Source of the DNA: Allobrachymonas sp.
GTDB taxonomy: Bacteria > Pseudomonadota > Gammaproteobacteria > Burkholderiales > Burkholderiaceae_C
Reading direction: 5' to 3'
DNA length: 6,328 nucleotides
NCBI GenBank assembly: GCA_030538335.1
Contig: JAUNUE010000066.1
Coordinates: forward strand, 1-6,328
Shown piece after piece: positions 1-3,855 of this stretch (position 1 is the first letter of the stretch; each line of letters starts with the position of its first letter). The notes beneath the pieces were generated by a model. That model did not search any database. It saw nothing but the letters and a program-made list of their open reading frames with translations, and was not told the origin of the DNA. Position numbers and translations under genes: made by a program.

Positions 1-53
<53 letters not shown>

Positions 54-64
54 GCAAGAGGGGG

Positions 65-93
65 ATTTTAGCACGAAGTGCGCCAAGTGTCCA
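65..93 (-). promoter_or_regulatory. Sigma70-type promoter for the tRNA-fMet gene
   Basis: On the minus strand a -35 hexamer TGGACA (93..88, five of six matches to TTGACA) is followed by exactly 17 bases and the -10 hexamer TAAAAT (70..65, five of six). The TG one base before the -10 makes it an extended -10. The next bases are CCCCCTC, a C-rich discriminator like those of stable-RNA promoters under stringent control in proteobacteria. The mature tRNA begins 11 bases after the -10, so the inferred transcript start leaves a leader of only about 4 to 5 bases. The spacer itself holds a small palindrome (GCAC-TTC-GTGC, 81..71). The element positions are read directly; promoter activity and stringent control are inferred. 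Confidence 0.72.
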
Positions 94-97
94 TCCC

Positions 98-134
98 GAT
101 CAGGTGTGTTTGTTCAAACAATCCACGCCTGATC
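98..134 (-). terminator. Long stem-loop after rplQ, possible operon end
   Basis: A perfect 7-base inverted repeat GATCAGG/CCTGATC (134..128 and 104..98) encloses a further GTG/CAC stem and an inner TTGTT-TG-AACAA stem, giving one long, nearly continuous hairpin. It starts 16 bases after the rplQ stop codon and ends 4 bases before the -35 of the tRNA promoter, where an operon terminator would be expected. No U-tract follows on either strand, so it is not a canonical intrinsic terminator. It may be a 3'-end stabilising stem, a pause site or an RNase III type processing site. The structure is clear; the function is uncertain. Confidence 0.45.
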
Positions 135-150
135 TGCAAAAGCCAGCAAA

Positions 151-531
151 TTATTCGGCCTTGGGCGCTTCTTCGGCGCGGTCGACCAGTTCGATGTAGG
201 CCATGGGCGCGTTGTCGCCTTCGCGGAAGCCCATTTTCAGGATGCGCGTGTAGCCACCGGGGCGCTTGGCAAAGCGCGGGCCGAGGTCGGCGAAGAGTTT
301 GGTCACGCTGTCGCGGTCGCGCAGGCGGTCAAACGCCAGGCGCTTGTTGGCCATGGTGTCGGTCTTGGCCAGCGTGATCATGGGTTCGATCACCTTGCGC
401 AATTCCTTGGCCTTGGGCAGCGTGGTCTTGATGGCCTCGTGCTCGATCAGCGAGTTCATCATGTTGCGCAGCATGGCCAGGCGGTGGCTGCTGGTGCGGT
501 TGAGTTTGCGGAGTTTGAGTCCGTGTCGCAT
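151..531 (-). CDS. rplQ: 50S ribosomal protein L17
   Basis: L17 is a component of the large ribosomal subunit, located near the peptide exit tunnel. The 126-residue product matches the usual bacterial length (127 in E. coli). It carries the family blocks LNRTSSHRLAMLRNM near the N-terminus, IKTTLPKAKELRKVIEP around residues 35 to 51, and the C-terminal GGYTRILK...GDNAPMAYIELVDR. The short acidic tail EEAPKAE replaces the longer extensions seen in some phyla. The ATG at 531 is preceded by AAAGGAAAAG, a good Shine-Dalgarno sequence, and residues MRHG fit the family start. It is the last gene of the operon, as in most proteobacteria, and is separated from rpoA by an unusually long 181-base spacer. 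It may be partly expressed from its own promoter in that spacer. Confidence 0.98.
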   Translation of the reverse strand: MRHGLKLRKLNRTSSHRLAMLRNMMNSLIEHEAIKTTLPKAKELRKVIEPMITLAKTDTMANKRLAFDRLRDRDSVTKLFADLGPRFAKRPGGYTRILKMGFREGDNAPMAYIELVDRAEEAPKAE

Positions 532-562
532 GGTGCTTTTCCTTTCAGGTTTCTTTATTAAC

Positions 563-588
563 AGAGCCGCCGTATCAGGTACGGCTCT
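563..588 (-). other. Stem-loop in the rplQ leader
   Basis: On the mRNA strand this reads as AGAG-CCGTA, a five-base loop CCTGA, then TACGG, a three-base bulge CGG and CTCT. That gives a nine-pair bulged hairpin ending 31 bases before the rplQ start codon. It is followed by GTTAATAAAG rather than a U-run, so it is unlikely to be a terminator. If the candidate promoter at 594..622 is used, the hairpin would sit at the very 5' end of that transcript, where such stems can protect mRNA. Complementarity is seen directly; the role is inferred. Confidence 0.5.
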
Positions 589-593
589 TGCAC

Positions 594-622
594 GTAATAC
601 CCATCATGTGGGCGACTATCAA
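594..622 (-). promoter_or_regulatory. Candidate internal promoter for rplQ
   Basis: On the minus strand TTGATA (622..617, five of six matches to the -35 consensus) is separated by exactly 17 bases from TATTAC (599..594, four of six matches to the -10 consensus). Transcription would begin near 587 and give a leader of about 55 bases to rplQ. There is no extended -10 and the -10 is weak, and such matches occur by chance, so this is only a candidate. The optimal spacing and the position in an unusually long spacer are the arguments for it. The 4-base inverted repeat CCCA...TGGG at 600..612 lies inside the spacer. Confidence 0.3.
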
Positions 623-630
623 AAACTGGT

Positions 631-703
631 GGCCGTGGAGCGGGCTTTGCCCGGCCGCAGACATCGTCCCCTTCAGGGGAAGGCGCGATAAGCGCCTCAG
701 GGG
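631..703 (-). repeat. GC-rich palindromic block between rpoA and rplQ, possibly a dispersed intergenic repeat
   Basis: Starting 9 bases after the rpoA stop codon, several inverted repeats are packed together. They are AGGCGC-TTATC-GCGCCT (697..681), CCCC-TGAA-GGGG (679..668) and CGGGC-AAA-GCCCG (653..641). The CCCCTGA motif is present twice on the mRNA strand (703..697 and 679..673). This mosaic resembles noncoding GC-rich repeats I recall from many intergenic regions of Comamonadaceae genomes, but only one copy is visible here, so repeat status is inferred. No U-tract follows any of the stems. It could act as an mRNA stabilising or pausing element between rpoA and rplQ. Confidence 0.45.
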
Positions 704-712
704 TGAACTTGT

Positions 713-1702
713 TTAACGCTTTTCCAGACCTACGGGCGGCCAGCTTTCGAGCTTCATGCCCAGGGTCAGGCCGCGCGAAGCGAGCACTTCCTTGATTTCG
801 TTGAGCGACTTGCGGCCCAGGTTGGGCGTTTTGAGCAGCTCGTTTTCGGTGCGCTGGATCAGATCACCGATGTAGTAGATGTTCTCGGCCTTCAAGCAGT
901 TGGCCGAGCGCACGGTAAGCTCCAACTCATCCACCGGGCGCAACAGCACCGGGTCGAACTGGGCGGCGCTGCGGGCAGCCGGGGCGTCAAACGCATCGAG
1001 CGCGCTGCCTTCAAGCTGGGCGAACACCGCCAGTTGCTCGACCAGGATCTTGGCCGACGAGCGCACGGCGTCTTCGGCCGAGATCACGCCGTTGGTTTCG
1101 ATGTCGATCACGAGCTTGTCAAGGTCGGTGCGCTGCTCCACACGGGCGCTTTCCACCGCGTAGCTCACGCGCTTGACGGGCGAGAACGAGGCGTCGAGCA
1201 CGATGCGGCCGATGAACTTGAACGGTTCGTCGGCATGGGCGCGCATGGAGCCAGGCACATAGCCAATGCCCTTTTCCACCTTCAACTGCATGTCGATCTT
1301 GCCGCCTTGCGACAGGGTGCAGATCACGTGGTCGGGGTTGATGATTTCCACATCGTGCGGCACCTGGATGTCGCTGGCCTTGACTTCGCCTTCGGCATCC
1401 TTGCGCAGCGAGAGCGTCACTTCGTCGCGGTTGTGCAGCTTGAAGACGACACCCTTCAGGTTCAACAAAATCTCAACGACGTCTTCCTGCACGCCGTCGA
1501 TCGACGAGTACTCATGCACCACGCCGGCAATGGTCACTTCAGTGGGGGCATAACCCACCATCGACGACAGCAGCACGCGGCGCAGGGCGTTGCCCAAGGT
1601 GTGGCCGTAGCCACGCTCAAACGGCTCCAGGGTGACCTTGGCGCGGTTGGCGCTGATCTGTTCGACCTGGATGCTTTTGGGCTTCAACAAATTTGTTTGC
1701 AT
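713..1702 (-). CDS. rpoA: DNA-directed RNA polymerase subunit alpha
   Basis: Alpha dimerises to nucleate assembly of the RNA polymerase core, and its C-terminal domain binds UP-element DNA and activators. The 329-residue product equals the E. coli length. The N-terminal assembly domain (about 1 to 235) shows FERGYGHTLGNALRRVLLSSM at about residues 28 to 48, the dimer and beta-contact region. A flexible linker rich in Ala and Asp follows (about 236 to 250). The C-terminal domain then carries RSANCLKAENI with Arg265, Asn268, Cys269 and Lys271 at the same numbers as the E. coli DNA-contact residues, and ends with NLGRKSLNEIKEVL and LESWPP. The ATG at 1702 has AAAAGGAAG upstream. Spacers of 167 and 181 bases on either side, both rich in hairpins, suggest that its level may be adjusted separately from the ribosomal proteins. 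Confidence 0.99.
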   Translation of the reverse strand: MQTNLLKPKSIQVEQISANRAKVTLEPFERGYGHTLGNALRRVLLSSMVGYAPTEVTIAGVVHEYSSIDGVQEDVVEILLNLKGVVFKLHNRDEVTLSLRKDAEGEVKASDIQVPHDVEIINPDHVICTLSQGGKIDMQLKVEKGIGYVPGSMRAHADEPFKFIGRIVLDASFSPVKRVSYAVESARVEQRTDLDKLVIDIETNGVISAEDAVRSSAKILVEQLAVFAQLEGSALDAFDAPAARSAAQFDPVLLRPVDELELTVRSANCLKAENIYYIGDLIQRTENELLKTPNLGRKSLNEIKEVLASRGLTLGMKLESWPPVGLEKR

Positions 1703-1724
1703 TCTGGCTTCCTTTTCAATACCC

Positions 1725-1785
1725 CCGGCTCGTTACACCGGTAAGGCTGACGGGTCTCCTGCGGTAGCGAATCAACAGGAGCCGG
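1725..1785 (-). other. Nested inverted repeats upstream of the rpoA ribosome binding site
   Basis: CCGGCTC (1785..1779) is perfectly complementary to GAGCCGG (1731..1725), which lies 10 bases before the rpoA Shine-Dalgarno. CTCCTG (1781..1776) and CAGGAG (1761..1756) form an alternative 6-base stem that overlaps the same upstream arm, and TTAC-CGGT-GTAA (1744..1733) is a small stem inside. The first two pairings share bases 1779..1781, so they are partly mutually exclusive. This is what a switchable leader would look like, but it could also be chance in GC-rich sequence. Confidence 0.35.
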
Positions 1786-1803
1786 TTTACGAAAGCGGTT
1801 TTT

Positions 1804-1827
1804 CTGGGGAATCCGCAAGCACCCCAG
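1804..1827 (-). other. Stem-loop in the rpsD-rpoA spacer
   Basis: The perfect inverted repeat CTGGGG/CCCCAG (1827..1822 and 1809..1804) encloses a 12-base loop and is followed on the mRNA strand by AAAAA rather than U. The octamer GTGCTTGC occurs twice around it (1834..1827 and 1822..1815), a short direct repeat with a 12-base period. No function can be assigned. Confidence 0.4.
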
Positions 1828-1833
1828 CAAGCA

Positions 1834-1858
1834 CAGGCGGCACCAAAGGCGCCACCTG
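1834..1858 (-). other. Strong 11-pair hairpin just after rpsD
   Basis: On the mRNA strand CAGGTGGCGCC, a three-base UUU loop and GGTGCCGCCTG pair along all 11 positions, two of them G-U wobbles. It starts 11 bases after the rpsD stop codon. TGTGCTTGC follows, so there is no U-tract and it is not a classical terminator. Likely roles are 3'-end protection of the upstream mRNA, pausing, or an RNase cleavage site separating rpsD from rpoA. The structure is the strongest in the spacer; the role is inferred. Confidence 0.6.
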
Positions 1859-1869
1859 GGCCAACAGCA

Positions 1870-2493
1870 TCAACGTGAATACAATTCCACGATCAGCGAT
1901 TCGTTCACGTCGGCTGCGAACTCGTCGCGATCCGGCGTTTTCTTGAAAGTACCTTCGGCCTTGTCGGCATTGACCTCGACCCAGGCCGGATAACCGATCT
2001 GGCCTGCCAGTTGCAGCGCCTCGATCACACGTGCCTGCTTGGCCGACTTTTCACGCACTGCCACCACGTCACCGGGCTTGACCAGGTACGAAGGAATGTT
2101 GACCGGCTCGCCATTGACCAGAATGGCCTTGTGCGATACCAGTTGGCGTGCCTCAGAGCGTGTGGAGCCAAAGCCCATGCGGTAGACCACGTTATCCAGG
2201 CGCGATTCCAGCAGGAACAGCAGGTTGGAGCCGGTGTTGCCACGGCGGCGCTCTGCCTCTTCAAAATAGCGACGGAACTGGCGCTCGAGCACACCGTACA
2301 TGCGCTTGACCTTCTGCTTTTCGCGCAGTTGCAAGCCGTAGTCGGACGTGCGCTGGCCAGAAGTGCGACCATGCTGGCCGGGTTTGGTGTCGAATTTGGC
2401 CTTGTCGCTGATCGAGCGGCGTGCGCTCTTCAGGAACAGGTCGGTGCCTTCACGGCGTGAGAGTTTGGCCTTGGGGCCGATATAACGTGCCAC
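1870..2493 (-). CDS. rpsD: 30S ribosomal protein S4
   Basis: S4 is a primary 16S rRNA binding protein that starts assembly of the small subunit body and contributes to decoding accuracy. In E. coli it is also the translational repressor of the alpha operon. The product has 207 residues (206 in E. coli). It begins ARYIGPKAKLSRREGTDLFL, has DYGLQLREKQKVKRMYGVLE at about 51 to 70, an S4 RNA-binding domain at about 97 to 157 (RLDNVVYRMGFG...VSHKAILVNGEPVN), and ends VNESLIVELYSR. The zinc-binding cysteines of some S4 proteins are absent, as in E. coli. The start is GTG at 2493, supported by AAAGGAAA upstream and by the conserved ARY N-terminus. A 159-base spacer with three hairpins precedes it, a possible place for feedback control. 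Confidence 0.99.
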   Translation of the reverse strand: MARYIGPKAKLSRREGTDLFLKSARRSISDKAKFDTKPGQHGRTSGQRTSDYGLQLREKQKVKRMYGVLERQFRRYFEEAERRRGNTGSNLLFLLESRLDNVVYRMGFGSTRSEARQLVSHKAILVNGEPVNIPSYLVKPGDVVAVREKSAKQARVIEALQLAGQIGYPAWVEVNADKAEGTFKKTPDRDEFAADVNESLIVELYSR

Positions 2494-2514
2494 GTTGGTT
2501 TCCTTTGTTTACTG

Positions 2515-2532
2515 CTGCCTCATAAAAGGCAG
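2515..2532 (-). promoter_or_regulatory. Hairpin next to the rpsD ribosome binding site
   Basis: The perfect 6-pair stem CTGCCT/AGGCAG with loop TTTATG lies 21 bases upstream of the rpsD GTG start, and only about 8 bases separate it from the AAAGGA Shine-Dalgarno. A second, larger hairpin (2535..2558) abuts it. The position suggests an effect on rpsD translation initiation. S4-mediated feedback is an inference by analogy with the E. coli alpha operon, where the S4 target is a pseudoknot upstream of rpsM instead. Confidence 0.45.
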
Positions 2533-2534
2533 GA

Positions 2535-2558
2535 GCCGCCAGCACGTGTGCGGGCGGC
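2535..2558 (-). promoter_or_regulatory. GC-rich hairpin upstream of rpsD
   Basis: On the mRNA strand GCCGCC pairs with GGCGGC (2558..2553 and 2540..2535). Within them GCA pairs with TGC around a CACG loop, with one C/T mismatch between the two stem segments. It is separated from the hairpin at 2515..2532 by two bases, so the two could stack or form a composite structure. No U-tract follows, which argues against termination. Confidence 0.5.
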
Positions 2559-2623
2559 AGTGGGCTTCAGGGGAGGGTGAAAATCAGGACAGCGATGGGC
2601 TTGATCCTTCAACATTGACGGCG

Positions 2624-2646
2624 GCGGTGCCTGTTTCGGGCACCAC
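2624..2646 (-). other. Hairpin just after rpsK
   Basis: GGTGCC/GGCACC (2644..2639 and 2631..2626) with loop CGAAACA forms a perfect 6-pair stem, extendable by a U-G and a G-C pair. It begins 6 bases after the rpsK stop codon and is followed by GCC repeats, not by U. It resembles in position the hairpin just after rpsD, so both may mark processed 3' ends in the mRNA. Confidence 0.5.
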
Positions 2647-2652
2647 CTGCCA

Positions 2653-3057
2653 TCAGATCCTTCTGCGCTTTTGCGGACGGCAGCCGTTGTGCGGCACCGG
2701 GGTTACGTCAGCGATGGAGGTGATGCGGATGCCCAAGGCAGCCAGCGCACGCACCGAAGACTCGCGGCCGGGGCCAGGGCCTTTGACCTGCACATCGAGG
2801 TTTTTGATGCCCTGTTCCATCGCAGCACGGCCGGCCTGCTCGGAAGCCACCTGGGCAGCAAAGGGTGTCGACTTGCGCGAACCCTTGAAGCCCTGGCCAC
2901 CGGAAGAAGCCCACGCGAGGGAGTTGCCCTGGCGGTCGCTGATGGTGATGATGGTGTTGTTGAACGATGCGTGCACGTGGGCAATGCCGTCAGCAATGTT
3001 CTTGCGGACTTTTTTGCGGACGCGTGCCGACGCGGTATTGGTAGGTGCTTTAGCCAT
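2653..3057 (-). CDS. rpsK: 30S ribosomal protein S11
   Basis: S11 binds the 16S rRNA platform near the E site and the Shine-Dalgarno helix region. The product has 134 residues, slightly longer than the 129 of E. coli because of an Ala/Thr-rich N-terminus (MAKAPTNTASARVRKKVRKN). Conserved blocks are GIAHVHASFNNTIITISDRQGN, WASSGGQGFKGSRKSTPFAAQ, and the C-terminal DVTPVPHNGCRPQKRRRI. The Asn124-Gly125 pair corresponds to the Asn-Gly of E. coli S11 that is converted to isoaspartate. The ATG at 3057 lies 19 bases after the rpsM stop codon, with a modest AAAGG upstream. This is the last gene of the tightly packed part of the operon. Confidence 0.99.
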   Translation of the reverse strand: MAKAPTNTASARVRKKVRKNIADGIAHVHASFNNTIITISDRQGNSLAWASSGGQGFKGSRKSTPFAAQVASEQAGRAAMEQGIKNLDVQVKGPGPGRESSVRALAALGIRITSIADVTPVPHNGCRPQKRRRI

Positions 3058-3076
3058 AGTGGATACGTGCCTTTAC

Positions 3077-3442
3077 TTATTTCTTCAGTGCCTGGGCAGC
3101 CTTGCGCGGGCCCTTGCGGGTGCGGGCATTGGTGCGCGTGCGCTGGCCGCGCACGGGCAGGCCGCGGCGGTGGCGGAAACCACGGTAGCAGCCAATGTCC
3201 ATGAGCCGCTTGATGCTCATGGTCACTTCGCGGCGCAGATCCCCCTCGATGGTGAGGGTCGCCAGCGCATCACGGATTTTTTCCAGCTCGGCGTCGCTCA
3301 GATCCTTGATCTTTTTCGCGTAGTCGATACCGCAAGCCTCGCAAATCTTGCGGGCGCGCGTGCGACCAATGCCAAAAATTGCCGTCAGGCCGATTTCGGC
3401 GTGTTGGTGCGGGGGGATGTTGATACCAGCAATACGTGCCAT
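3077..3442 (-). CDS. rpsM: 30S ribosomal protein S13
   Basis: S13 sits in the head of the small subunit, contacts P-site tRNA and forms intersubunit bridges. The product has 121 residues (118 in E. coli). It starts MARIAGINIPPHQHAEIGLTAIFGIGRTRA, the helix-turn-helix-type N-terminal domain. CYRGFRHRRGLPVRGQRTRTNARTRKGPRK follows toward the C-terminus, the basic tail that reaches the tRNA. The ATG at 3442 is preceded by AGAGGAAG, a strong Shine-Dalgarno, 25 bases after the rpmJ stop. In E. coli this gene starts the alpha operon and its leader holds the S4 pseudoknot; here the 25-base gap is too small for a similar independent leader. Confidence 0.99.
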   Translation of the reverse strand: MARIAGINIPPHQHAEIGLTAIFGIGRTRARKICEACGIDYAKKIKDLSDAELEKIRDALATLTIEGDLRREVTMSIKRLMDIGCYRGFRHRRGLPVRGQRTRTNARTRKGPRKAAQALKK

Positions 3443-3467
3443 GTTCTTCCTCTATCTAAATTCGCTA

Positions 3468-3581
3468 TCAGCCCTGGCGCTGCTTGTGACGCGGATCCGT
3501 GCAGATGATGCGGATCACGCCCTTGCGCCGGATGATCTTGCAATTGCGGCAAATTTTCTTTACCGAAGCCGAGACTTTCAT
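3468..3581 (-). CDS. rpmJ: 50S ribosomal protein L36 (zinc-binding form)
   Basis: This 37-codon gene encodes the smallest large-subunit protein, which binds 23S rRNA. The product reads MKVSASVKKICRNCKIIRRK followed by GVIRIICTDPRHKQRQG. Cys11, Cys14, Cys27 and His32 form the intact zinc ribbon of the Cys-containing L36 type, the form that zinc-depleted bacteria may replace with a paralogue. The length is typical for the family. The ATG at 3581 has a strong GAGGAGA Shine-Dalgarno. It follows infA after 48 bases and precedes rpsM, the arrangement usual in betaproteobacteria and many Gram-positive bacteria. Confidence 0.97.
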   Translation of the reverse strand: MKVSASVKKICRNCKIIRRKGVIRIICTDPRHKQRQG

Positions 3582-3629
3582 GCTTCTCTCCTCAAATCTT
3601 CCAAATCAGTTCTTCTAAAAAAATCGGCC

Positions 3630-3848
3630 TTATTTCGCCCGGAACACAATACGCGCCTTGCTCAGGTCATAAGGGGTCAATTCTACTGTGACCTTGTCGC
3701 CGGGCAAAATGCGGATGTAGTGCATACGCATTTTGCCGGAGATGTGCCCCAGCACCACATGGCCATTTTCCAGCTTGACGCGGAACGTGGCGTTGGGCAG
3801 GTTTTCAACCACCTCACCCTGCATCTGGATGACATCATCCTTGGCCAT
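3630..3848 (-). CDS. infA: Translation initiation factor IF-1
   Basis: IF-1 occupies the A site of the 30S subunit during initiation and works with IF-2 and IF-3. The 72-residue product is the standard length and a single OB-fold. Recognisable segments are QMQGEVVENLPNATFRVKLE, NGHVVLGHISGKMR, YIRILPGDKVTVELTPYD and SKARIVFRAK. The ATG at 3848 lies 7 bases after the secY stop codon, and its Shine-Dalgarno AGGGAAG runs into that stop, which points to translational coupling. In E. coli infA is located elsewhere; here it is part of the operon. Many betaproteobacteria carry a second infA copy outside the operon, which cannot be judged from this window. Confidence 0.98.
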   Translation of the reverse strand: MAKDDVIQMQGEVVENLPNATFRVKLENGHVVLGHISGKMRMHYIRILPGDKVTVELTPYDLSKARIVFRAK

Positions 3849-3855
3849 CTGTTAC

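Noticed and set aside
1034..1744. Plus-strand open frame of 236 codons opposite rpoA
   Set aside because: Antisense shadow of rpoA; its His, Val and Asp rich composition follows from the complement of rpoA codons.
1815..1834. Two copies of GCAAGCAC at a 12-base period as a start of a tandem repeat or CRISPR-like array
   Set aside because: Only two 8-base copies exist and the flanks do not continue the period.
1703..1869. Sigma70 promoter for rpoA in the spacer (for example TTGATT near 1770)
   Set aside because: No acceptable -10 hexamer lies 16 to 18 bases from any -35-like hexamer in this stretch.
2494..2652. Small extra gene in the rpsK-rpsD spacer
   Set aside because: No open frame with a ribosome binding site and plausible length was seen on either strand; the content is inverted repeats.
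2495..3508. Plus-strand open frame of 337 codons opposite rpsK and rpsM
   Set aside because: It crosses several genes and spacers in antisense and has low-complexity composition and no family resemblance.
3617..3623. Run of seven T on the mRNA strand just after infA, suggestive of a terminator
   Set aside because: No stable GC stem precedes it, and rpmJ follows 36 bases later with a strong ribosome binding site in the same operon.
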